A stretch of 64,000 nt of DNA from Manis javanica (lineage: Eukaryota > Chordata > Mammalia > Pholidota > Manidae): the NCBI RefSeq assembly GCF_040802235.1, contig NC_133161.1, positions 16,633,001-16,697,000 on the forward strand, written 5' to 3'. How positions within the stretch are numbered: position 1 is the stretch's first letter; each line of letters begins with the position of its first letter. The position numbers and the translations under genes were made by a program. Positions 36,301 to 48,300 of this stretch are shown piece by piece. Under the pieces are notes generated by a model that did no database searches, had not been told where the DNA came from, and saw only the letters and a list, made by a program, of their open reading frames with translations.

Positions 36301-39300
36301 AGCATATTATCCCAGAACTTGGGCTCTTAACCTCTTGGCCAGTATGTACTAAAATCTGTTGAATTAATAAATGTATGTGTCCACAGCATCAAATTCTGGG
36401 TAAGGAGCTAATTCAGAGGTGGGTGGCCAAGACGTCAAGAATCTAGAACAGGAGCCACAAGAGGAATGAAGAGAAGATAAGAGGGAGGATTCTGGCTTCT
36501 GCAGCTCAACACACGAGGCTCAAAGGGTCAACTCAGAATCTCGTTCTGTGTGAGGGAAGACTCGGAAATGGGCTGCCATGTGTGGCCCTGGTCCTCCTGT
36601 CCCTGGGAGGACAAGGCAGGGGACCATGTCAGGGCATTAGAGGTAGACCTGGCGCCTGGGAGGAGAGGTCAGACTCTACAGGTCCTTTGGCTTCACACTC
36701 CTATGATCCTGTGGCATCTGGCTATTCGCTCTGGCACACAGAGCTCCCTCCTGTATTTTAGGTTTGTTTTTAGATTTGGTTTAGTTTGTTTTGCCTCTAT
36801 TATGACTCCCATTTGCTCTCATTATAGCTGCTTCAAAAGTCTTCTAAGCCCTTCCAACATGTTGCCACAGCCTGGGACAGTATGCATGTCAATCAAGTTA
36901 GCCAAGATTTCCTGTTATAGGAAAACAGAATAGAGGGCTCTCTGGCAGGGTAAAAGGCATGGTTTGAATGCTGGGGCTTGGAAATAATCTCCAGGATGCA
37001 CAGCATCAGAAGCTACTTCTGGTGGTGATTACATTGTCTCTACCCCTCCCTAACACACACACACACACACACCTACCTCTCTCTCTCCTCCACACACACA
37101 TACACACACACCTACCTCCCTCTCTCCTCCCCCAACCCCTCCCTGTGCCATCTCAGTGGCCTGCACCACTTCCTGCCAGGCCCGGAGAGGGAGTAAGGCA
37201 GCTCCAGCTGGGAAAACACAAGCCTCTGCGGCCTGGTGACACCTGAGTCTGACATCATGAGGCTGCCTCCCTGTTTGCTCCTGATCTTTCTGACCTCCTG
37301 AATTCCTGACCATTCCTAGACTCTGGCTTTCTGTTTAACCCTGGGGGCATTTCATGTACCCCTCTGTACTCTGCCTTTCTGTCCCGCATTCGCCATGGAG
37401 GCTGACCCTCCTGCACACAGACCTGTGGGGATGCAGGCTGAGCATCTGGGCCTGGCCATGCCTCAACCCAAGCTGCCCATCACTGACAGCAGTCCAGACG
37501 CAGCCCTGAACTGCACAACCAGCGTGCACGTGGGGCCTGCAATCAGCAATCTACAGATGCTGCAGTCTTTTGAGGCCAAACTAATGTTTCTGTGGGAAGA
37601 GCTCCTCCCTACATACACAGGAGCCCACCCCTCTGCCTCTGGGCTCAGAGCCCCACCCCTGACTTACTTCCCTCTGCTGGGGCACTTCCTACTATCCCCA
37701 GAAGAAACTGGGGGGTTTTATGCACCCGCACCTCCAGCTGTGCAGGAGCTGGGCCAGCTTCTGGGCCAGGGCAGCACTCACCTGGGTCTCCCTGCATTAG
37801 ACTTCTCCAGGGTAGGGTTTGCAAAGCGTGTTTTTTATGCAACAGAACTTTCCCTTTATATCAAATCTTAGGAGACCCAATACATAAAGCAGATGAAAGA
37901 GGAGTCCTACTCACACTGGGCACGGGGACCCGGCGCCCTGGCTGCCTGGGCCATCCCTGCTAGTACCTCATGGCCACCCCCTTCCCGCAGCAGCCCTGAA
38001 GTTTCAGAGGCAGCAAGTGGGTTTGAAACTCTGTCCTCAGGGAATGCAAATAAAGTGACTAAGAGACTGTCTGCGCCCACACAGACTTGCCCAGCAGAAA
38101 GGCACTCCTGTCCCTAAAGGAAGGCAGAGAGCCACCACCCTGGGTTTGGCCGCATTGCTGGAGCACTGGACGGAATGGTGTCGCGTGGGCTCCAGCTCTG
38201 ACTGGGGGCTTAGCTCAGCACAGCGGGGGAGTCAACCCAGGCGTCCCCTCCTGGGGTCTAGAGGATTTCACTGCAAAATTGCTCAGATGCAGCTAAAGAG
38301 CCTCCAAATAGGTCCACTGTAAGCAGCCACCACTGGTCCCCTGAGGGTCTGCCTTCCCACCATTTGAGAAGGCCCATCCACAACTGACTTGCAAAGATAG
38401 CCTGGATGTATGCAGCCAGCAGCAGGGCATCGATTGGCTGCACTTCTGAGAACCCCCCACCCCACCCCAAGGCAACCAACAGACCATGTCAGGAGGTGGT
38501 CAACCACACATCCTGCCGGCTTCTGCCACCACCACGGGCAAGTAGAGGGGCAATGTGGAAAGTGTCAGGGTCCAAGTTGGAAGTAGGGCAGACTGAGTTT
38601 GAATCCAGTGTTGTCACTAACTAGTCTTGAGCAAGTTGAATAATCTCTCTGCCATTTACTGGAAGATGAGAATAATAGACCTATCTCACGGGGAGTTATG
38701 AGTTTAGACTATTCTGAGCATAAAATTGCCTCTCGCAGCCTGGGGCATGAGCGATGGCTCGGCCCAGTCCCCCCTCCTTGGGGATGGCCCCAGGGAGGAA
38801 GAGTTATGCGTCTCCGACCTCCCTGAGCACGGCACTGAGCTAAGGCTAATGTCCAGATTTCCATTCCCCTCAAACTTCTAGTAATGGAGCCATAATTAGC
38901 TCCTCCCCTTTTTAAAAAGCTTTTTAAAAATTCAAAACCTAATATATCTAGAGAGCAATAAATAGCTCTGTGTCCAAAGAAATCCTATCATTAAGCTTTT
39001 TGTGGTAATGTTTTAAAAAGCTTATTGTTAATAGATGTCACCTGCAATTCACTAACAATGAACTCGTTAGTTAACAGATGACTTGCTAGTACTCTGCCCC
39101 GGTGTTTTTCAATCCAGGCTGGGCCAGAAAGCTTTTTCCCTGCACTCACGCTTTGCTTAAGAAAAATCGTCTTTGTCTTTTGGGTCCACCTTGCTCCTTC
39201 TTATTTCATTCACTTCCTTTATTCCCTCATGTGATCATGCTGGCACACCTGATTGCAAACCCTCAATCTCACCTTGAAGCTTTTTATCATTTTTTACTTC

Positions 39301-42300
39301 TTTAATGCTAACAACAGACATTTATCAAATACTTTCTACGTGCCAGGCACTGTAGAGCCCGCCTGCAATATCTTATTGAAGGCCACGCCAGCACAGGTTA
39401 TGAGCCATTACTATTGCCACTGAAAAGGCTGGAGTGAGAGGGGCCCAGGGGCTCAGCAGTTTTTCCATTGGCAAACAACTCATTCTGCAGGGAGCAGCCA
39501 CTTAAATCCAGGGAGTCTGAGCTTCAGAGCCCACGCTGGCACCATTCGTCTCTCCACCTGCTCAAAGTGGCCTCCTTGAGCCCATCTCTTCTAAAACGCA
39601 GTCCAGAAATGCCTCTGCTCTCCAAGCTCAGTGTTTTGGCATAATGAGAAAAACCACAGAGCAGAAAAGCATACAAGTGCCAATGCAAAAGTCACAAAGA
39701 TCATGCGTTCTACTCATGGAAGGCATGCTCATTTTGCAAGTTTCTTCGCAAATAATTCTAACGAGCTTCATTATCTGTTTCCCAACTCACACAGTATTAG
39801 TCTCGGAAGTTAGTGGGGAACGGCATGCTAGTGGCAACCATGAGTGTGCAAGCCTCACTTTAGAAAATGATTAAAATAATCCTCAAGAATCCTGGAACTC
39901 TGGTGTTCCCTGAGGGCTTCCAAATAACCAAGGTTTTATTGTAAAAGAAAAATCAATGAGCTAAACAACTAACAAGCACCACCATCGGACAGGATTTTCA
40001 TTTATGAAAGTGAAAAGGCAGCCTTGTGACTGGCCCGCTCTGTCTGCTAGTGGCCTGAAGCAGGGCAGTCTCTGGATGAACCACTTAGTGGCAGGAAGAG
40101 CGGCCAAGAATCCTGGCTGCCAAGGTGGCAGACCATGCTGGCTGGTTTGCATGTGTCATTTAATCTTCACAAAAGCTTTATAAGAGATAGGGACTCACCT
40201 AATCCCTACTGTTTTTTTAGATGAGAAAACAAAGCCCAAAGAGGTTGAACAACACTCATAGAGTCACAGAGCTGATTCCTGGCTGACCCTGGGGTCCTCA
40301 CTCTTCCCCACTTGACTGGGCTACCTTGTAATTACAAACTATATGGAGGCTTCATTGCTCCAGCACATGACATCACTTACAAGGGGGTAGGGAGGGCCTG
40401 TGAACATATCTGAGTCCACCAAACACCCAGGCTTACATTGGCCCAGGCCCAGATAGTTATGGCCAGTGTCAGGGTTGTCATCATAGATGAAGATGAAAAA
40501 TGTGTGCTGACCTATGGTGTCTGAGAGTCCAAGAAAACTCCCCTTGAGCTGAAGTAGTTGAATGGTTTCCAGTTGTCTCACCCCAAGCGCCATGTTGTCT
40601 AGGAGCTTTGGATCCACAATGTGACTTTGGAAACCTTCCTTAACCTCTCTGAGTCTGTTTTCTCACCTGCAAAGTGAGAAATTAACAGTACCCACCTTCT
40701 GAGACTGTTGTGGAGCACAAATGAGGATGGGAATGCAGAATGAACATTTTCTGGCATGGAGAAGATACTCTATACATGTTGACTCCTTTCTTCTTCCCTT
40801 TGAAAGGAACCCAGAGAAAGCAGCCCCACTGTTCTGTAGGCTCTGAGCCTCCTAAAAGGCCAGCACAAACAGGTATTCCATTACAACATGTGCCAGAGGC
40901 AGAAAACTAACATGTCAGTCAGTCCCCTGGTACCATAATAGCTACCGTAATAACCCTGATGGGACCAGTGGGGGGACAGTCACCCAGGATTACCATGTCT
41001 TATGCCTTATGTGGGTTTCCCTCTTCTGTAGAAAGAGGAAAATAAAACACCGATTTCACCCCACTGAGCTGCTTCCTAGTCACTTGGGAAGGTAAGGGTG
41101 CAGTGAGAAAGGTCCCAGGTATCCCAGAGGTGCTCCACCTCCCACTAGGGGGCAGCATCTTCACCCATGTCACAGCCCAGAGGCCTTCCCACCCTTCCCA
41201 GAGGGAATTCTGTCCTAGACTCACAAGCCCAGCAGAACAGGAGGCCTTCTCCGCACTCAGAGAGCATTACAAAGAGTGTCAGCTGAGGATTGGCTTTGGG
41301 GACCAGAAATAGATTACAGCTAACCCTTGAAAAACACCTGTTGGAACTGCATATCCAATAATACACACTTTTTTTCAATAAATACATATTGGAAAAATTT
41401 GGGGAGACTTGCAACAGCTTAAAATTTTTTCCTTTTCTCTACCTTACTTTAATATTAGTATATATAATGAATATAACATTCAAAATATGTGTTAACTGTT
41501 TTTGCTATTGATAAGGATACTGGTCCACAGTAGGCTATTAGTAGTTAAGTTTTTGGGGAGCCAAAAGTTATATGTGGATTTTTGACTGCATGTGAGTCAG
41601 GCCCCTAACCCCCACATTGCATATACAAGGGTCAACTATAACGAGAAGCAGAGGGCTCTTCCAGGAAGTGATCACAGAGGGGTCAGATGACCCTTCTCTT
41701 ACACAAACCTCATAACCATAGACAAGGAAATCTCCACGGGGCAAAAGAGAGAAGGGGAAAATAGAGCAAGTTGCCTTTATTTTGTGTTTTATCCTATCAA
41801 AGTGTTACATGCAGAGTTTAAAAATCAAATAATACTGAGAAGTTCATAATGAAAAACCTGGTCCACTAGGTGTTAAGAGATATAGAAAGAAACATGGTCT
41901 TTGGCATTTTGCAACCTAAAATTTAGAGAGACAAGACAGGTATGCATAAGAAAACAAATAGTACAAGTATGAAGGATTGTCCTATGTGCTCTGTAGTGTG
42001 TGGAATTAATGGTGCACCCAGAGAAGGTTCTGGAGTAAGAAGCTAGAGTCACAAGGAAGGTTTTCTGGAGGCCACCTGGCCTGCACTGGGCTTTGAAGTC
42101 TGAGCAGTATGTAAAGCAGAGATGAGAACGTTCCACATGTGGGAATCAATGAAAAGTGTCGCAAACATGAGAAACATCTTAACAAACGTAGGTCACAATT
42201 TTCTCATCATTAAAAAGTAGAAAGAAGTTATAACTGGTAGTGTGGTTGTGCAAGAGAAAATCCGTATTATTAGGAAACACACTGAAGTATTTAGGGGTAA

Positions 42301-45300
42301 AGGGCCAAATGTATGGAGCATACCCTCAAATGGTTCAGAAAAAACAATATAGGCAGTGTACAGGGGTTCCTTATACTATTTCCATTTTGGAATTCTTTGG
42401 ACTTTGGAATTATTTGGAGTTCTTTAAATTTAAAAATTTTTGTAAAGATTTAAGCAAATTATAGAGGCACCTTCAAAGATTCTCTTAAAGAAATAATCAC
42501 ATTTATATAAGGTGACCAATTTAAGCAGAAAACTGTTCTTTGCTCCGTTTGTAGTAGTAAAAAAGAAAAAGAAAAAGCAATCAACCTAAATAATCAACAA
42601 AAGGAAAATGGCCACATCAAGTCTGTGGTACACTATGCTGTTATTAGCATGAATTTTTCTAACCAGATTTAGATCTCATCAGAAATGTTTCAGGGTATGT
42701 TATAAAATGGAAAAAAAACCAGATATAAACTATACGTATTGTATAAGTCCAATTATGCATCATATTAAATTGAAGGAAATGTACCAAAGTTTTAAACAGT
42801 TGTAGGATTAAGGGAATTTAGTCTTTAAATTTTATGTTTGAAGTTTTCCATACTAAGCATATATTAACTTTCTAATAAAAAAAATGACATAATTTTCTAA
42901 AAAGCTAAAGAAAAAAATGAGTTTGAGGTAGAAACCCAGGATTGTTTTAATAGTTTTTAAGGCTTAAGATAAAATTAAAAGAATATGTTCTTTGAAGTTC
43001 TATTTATATCATAATTAAATACAGTGTTTTTATTTTTTTTTTAGAAGTGGAGATTATCCCCCCTAAGGGGTTACTGGCCAGATTAAATGAAATAATCTTT
43101 GTAATGTGTTTAGCACAGTGCCGCCCAAGGCAGTGTATATGGATGTATATGTAGCACCCATCTATATAGATATCTCACAACAGTCGGCTATTTTAATAAC
43201 CCTCATCTCCCTGCTTCTTATTTGCCCGCCTTCAGTTGAGAATGAATGTTGTGGGCACAGCCCAAGCCCCTCCAGGCTGCGCCTTGGGTTGGGGAGGGAG
43301 CTGACCTGCGCTGGCCTCCTGCAGGTGGCCGCGGAGTACTTCAAGAACACCACGCTGCTGCTGGTGGGCGTCATCTGCGTGGCAGCTGCTGTGGAGAAGT
43401 GGAACCTACATAAGCGCATTGCTCTACGCATGGTCATGATTGCTGGAGCCAAGCCGGGCATGTAAGTCTCACTTGGGGTACCTGGCCATAGTGCATCCCC
43501 TCAGCTCCCAGTAGGCCACCTGGACAGTGGTCCTAGGGCACAGGGATGTCCACTTCAGGCTGTTCTACTAATGGGGTAAGGGATGGCATCGGGGCCACCA
43601 GGCTCCTATGCACCCCTCCAGTGAGAGGGCTCATGCTCAAAGAATAGACATTTGAGTGTATGACACTGGTGTCATTTATCATCACAATCTAAGTAACTTA
43701 CTTGAGCAACCTAGTCTGCAAGGGCAGTAGGTCACAAGACGTACGGGGCTCCTTACGTGAAAAAAAGATGGACCAACAGAACTGTTTCCCAACCTTCTTC
43801 CAGTGTAACAGGCTGCATGAGGAAGTGGGTGTGCTCTCCTTTGTCATATAAGGAGAGTGAGGTTTCCATCTGCCCTGGGATTCCACTGTCATTGGCTCAG
43901 ACCACAGGCCTGGTTACACATGCTGCATTTGACCTGCGTCTACAATGCACTATGCCCTAGCTGCTTCCTCTTTTCTCTCTGCTGTCAAGAAGGCTGCAGA
44001 GAGATTCCCAGCCTTGGGATATGTCTAGGAAATTCAGGATTGACAGTTCTGTGTTAAAGCTCACCTCTGCTCCATTGGATAACTCGACCCATCTTCCTTT
44101 TGGAGCTGGATCTTACCTCCTTCCAGTGTACAACTTTCTTGAGACACTTTTTCTAAGCTGCCCTGACTCCTTTGGTAGTCCAATAGAGTATAAATAATCA
44201 ATATAGCATTCATTTTCAATATTAGTCACTTAGATGAATACAGGTTAGGCTTAAAGGTATGTTCCTGCCTCCCACTAAGCTACACTTAATTCAGCATTGT
44301 TCACCCCTCATTCAGTAATAATCTTGTACCCCTCTCTCAACCTTCTAGGCACACAACAGCATTTCCTCACATCATGGGGGGACTCTGCAACTCTTTAAAA
44401 TCTCTGTGTACTATGTTTGAGAATGCTTATTCCAGAAGTTTTCACTCTTCTCCACTTACGCCATCCCCCAGCATGTTTCCCCCCCCATGGAAACCCTGTC
44501 CAGCACAGGTGAACTCACGTCACTGTCAGCCTAAAGAAAAACACCATCAGGACTTGGGCCTCTGCCCAGACATAATCCATGTGACAGGAGTGCTATCCCC
44601 AACTTGTGCAAAGTCAATGATCCCACCTAACGTAATAAAGATGGGTCGTCTTCATGTGGGCTTACCTTACAGAAACGAGAACCACGTCCATACAAACACA
44701 CATTGCATGTTTTCAGAGTCAAAGAGAAATAACTGGAGAGTTATCTTTTCATGTTTTCCTCTGAAAGTTGACTCTTTAAGATAAGCAGCTGAAAAAGTGC
44801 AGTGATATGGGACACTTAAAGTCACAGGACTTTAAGGCCTTTACTTTCAGCATGCTGACAGCGGGAGAAATAGTGGGAGGGCCTGTAAGCTCTATGCATT
44901 ACTATTTAGTCACTAATAACTGTGGTGACTTGGTTGCAAAGCAAGAAATGTAATAGTGTTTGTAGAACTGCTGGCTTCAAGAGCAAAAAAAAGAATTCCA
45001 AGAGCAAAAAAAAGAATTCCTTTATACACAAAAACACACATCATCACCAAGAGCTAATGTCTGCGAAGACAGACAAGCCATCAGCAAGTACTTGCCCTGT
45101 GACCCAACTACAAAAGCTATTCTTTAAGTAAGGTTTTTTTTTCCCTGGCTAAGGCCACTAGCTCATGAAGTGTGATTCCTTCATCCAACAATTACTCAGT
45201 GTTTACTCTATGCCAAGCCTGGGAGCCCAGAGTTGAATGGATGACATAAAAATCCACTTTTCTGGATAATGCCAGAATGTCGGGTTTGCAGGGAACCCCA

Positions 45301-48300
45301 AAGGAGCGCCATGAGGTGCAAGGTTCAGCCCCTGGAGATGGCGGCCCCAGCAGCGCTCAGCCCGGCCCTCCCTTCCCTGCAGGCTGCTGCTCTGCTTCAT
45401 GTGCTGCACCACACTGCTGTCCATGTGGCTCTCCAACACGTCCACCACCGCCATGGTGATGCCCATCGTGGAGGCTGTGCTGCAGGCACTGGTCAGTGCC
45501 GAGGAGGAGCAGCTCGTGGCTGGCAACTCCAGCACCGAAGAGGCCGAGCCCATCAGTACAGTTTGCTGGAGCTCATCTCCCCTTTGCTCCCCCACTCTCT
45601 TCTGCGACATAGCCCAGCTCCGTGCCCATCCCGGTGGCCCCCTCACCTGTGACCCTGGCCCCACCTGCTGCTGCTTCTCCATACAGCTCTAGCTTCCCTC
45701 TGGCCCCATTCCCAGCTCTTCCTCCCCCACTTGCAGCGGCCACCACTGCTCCTTCCCCCAAATGCTCCGGATTATGGCACAGCCCCGGGCCTGTCTGTCC
45801 ACGGGCCCTGCCAAGCCCCGATGTCAGCCGCAGGAGCCTTTACGCCCGCTCACGCACTCAGCCCCAGCCCTGAGCCCCTGCCTCCGGGGCTGCTCCAGCC
45901 TCCACATTCCACTAACAGCTTTCCTTTGCCACTGTAGGTCTGGAGGTAAACAGCCAACCTTCTCTGGAACTCATCTTTGTCAATGAAGAGTGAGTATGAA
46001 CTGCTTCCTCCCAGAGCCTCTCCAGGTCTCCTCCAGGTCAGGGAAGCTGGGACCTGAGCCCATACACAGCAGTGTTACATGGGGGCACCAAGCTCACTTC
46101 TTGCCACGCTACCACTTCCCCCTGCCCCAATTTCCTCTCCACACCCAGGAAAGACCTGACCCGACCTTGAGGGCAACTTCCTTAACCACAGAGTATTGCA
46201 GTGATAAGGGAAGAGAGAAAACTATACCAAGGGATCTGGGGGGGTATATGGATGGTCCATACACCTTTCTTAGGAATTAATTTAATCTATTAACGGAAAA
46301 ATACTCCCGTAAGAGGTATCACTGGAGACTCTTAGAGAATCACAAAGTAGTTTTCAGATGTTTGGTGTGGTCTTACTAGATGTGACCTTGTTAGATATGA
46401 CAGAAGAGGCTCAGGTGACAGGGAGGGGGCTGGAGGACAGCGGTGGGAGAGCCACGCTAAGTAAGGTGGGTGGGGAGAGCTGCCCCACTCCGCCCGCTCA
46501 CCCCGACTTGGCCAGGGCCAGGCAGAGTCTGGGGCGCAGGGAAGGTGCAGGCAGAAAGGGGCTGGGCTGCAGGGCTTGCAGTGCTGCTGTGCCTCTCTGA
46601 CCCTCGGATCCCAGCTCTCTTGTCAGGCCCCCACCTCCAGTGTCTGAGGAGTGTCCCTTTGAGGTGACCTCTGCAGAGCCTGATGGCAGGGGTGAGGCGC
46701 TTTCCCCTGGCTGTGTCTCTGGGGCTTCCCCCCCACCCCCCAGAGCCCTTTGCTCTGGGGCTGCTCCGCCTCTTGGGCAGGGCCTTCTGAGCATGGCTCT
46801 AGCCCGCCACCCTCTGTGTGCCCACCCCTGAGACGCCCATCACTGCCCTGCTGACATGGATGTCACAGAGATGACAGCCACTCCCGCTGCAGCAGGTCTC
46901 CCCCCTCACTCTGGCCCCTCAGGAGTGCCCACCGACTTCCTGCCTTTGTCCCCAGATGCCACAGCAAAAGCTCCAGGTGTCCCTAGAACTCTCATCAGGA
47001 GCGCTGGCAGGAGCCAGGCCGTTGGCCATGTGAGGACGGCAGTGTTCTCCCGTGGCCAGCCCCTCCCATGCTGTCCAAGGGGTTCCTTGCCTGCCCTCCT
47101 CACCCATCTGGGAAGGAGGGGGAGGAACACTGTAACTCTACCCATCAGGCTACAACACCCTCCAGCAAATGCATGCCTCTGAGCCCTCAGCAGCAACCTG
47201 TCCTCCCGATGGGGCCTGGAGAAGGGCGAGGCCAGGGGCTCCAGGTCGTGGGTGTGCACCCACACCTCGTCTTCATAGTGAGCTCACAGCACTCCATCCT
47301 CAGAACTACACGTGCATTCAGTACTCAGTGTAGGTCAGTACTGCTGAAGGTTAAATCCATCCGCCCCTACCCCAGGCCGAGGGGAGAGTCTGCACTGGTG
47401 CAGCTGCCGGCCGCCCAGAGGTGCAGGCGCTGATCAGCTTCTCCCTCAGGTGTTCCCGCCTGCCTTTCACCGGGAGCAGCCAGGCACTCCCTGCTCCCAT
47501 CGCCTCAGATAAGATTTCAAAAGTTTCTCTTTCTAGATAGTGACCTTCACTGAGCCAGCCAGTGAGAGAGTAGGTGGTCAGGGGCCCAAGCTCTCAGACA
47601 GAGATGGGTGCCACCACATAGCGTCCCGGTGCCCTGGGAAGGTTCGGAACCTCTCTCTGCCTGCTTTCCTACTCTGTAAAGCAGAAATAGCTGCAGCCCA
47701 ATCTGGTATGAGGATGAACCATGCTATGAGGGTTGAAGCCCAAACTTAGTGCTCGGCACCTAATAAGCTCTGCATGTTAGTTATGATTAACAGTGTGTCA
47801 CTTCAAAGGAAATGCCGTCCCATTCTCCACGAATCCCAACAGCATCTCTGGAAGGGGAGGAAGACTAGGGTGAGATTAGTCTTCTTTGTAGCCTAGAAAA
47901 CCAGAGTCTAAGAGGTCATTCATACAAATGCCAATGCGTGGGGAGAATTCCCAGCTCGTGAAGTTTGGTCCTCCATTGTTTTTCCATCTCCTTTGCTTTG
48001 TTTCAGCTCGTCGACTGCAAACTTCACTTCTCTGATGCAGAACAAGGTACAGCCTTGGGTTTTTCTGTGCTTTGAGATCACTTGAAAGTCCCTCAAGGTA
48101 ACTCAGGGACAGAAATGCCTGGCAGCTTGTCCTGAGCCCAGAGGCCACTGATGTGAGAACAGAGTGGGGTGCACATGAGCCCGGACCCAAGACGGGCTAG
48201 CTGGGCTCCTGGGAGGGCCTGCGGAGCTCTGCAGCCCAGCCCTGAGCGGGTTTAACCACATCAAGTACAGGATAACCTTTTCCATGAAAATCTAATACTC

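Larger units (their letters stand above)
32283..43324 (+). other. SLC13A4: SLC13A4 intron 2 (11 kb)
   Basis: This is the largest intron. It carries MIR elements at about 33130, 36115, 38580, 39305, 40145 and 40615, a duplicated CA/CT microsatellite block (37053-37131), a Tigger/MER2-like transposon (41317-41638) and AT-rich LINE-derived sequence around 42500-43050. No exon-like open frame with splice sites stands out. Confidence 0.8.

Noticed and set aside
37021-37140. CA/CT repeats considered as a spaced-repeat (CRISPR-like) array
   Set aside because: They are simple dinucleotide microsatellites in a mammalian intron, with no unique spacers.
45203-45682. 159-codon antisense and 127-codon sense open frames around SLC13A4 exon 4
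   Set aside because: They run through splice sites of the real exon in other frames and lack any protein similarity that I recognise.
46358-47433. Cluster of open frames in SLC13A4 intron 5
   Set aside because: GC-rich sequence with frames on both strands. The flanking exons join in perfect phase without any extra exon.
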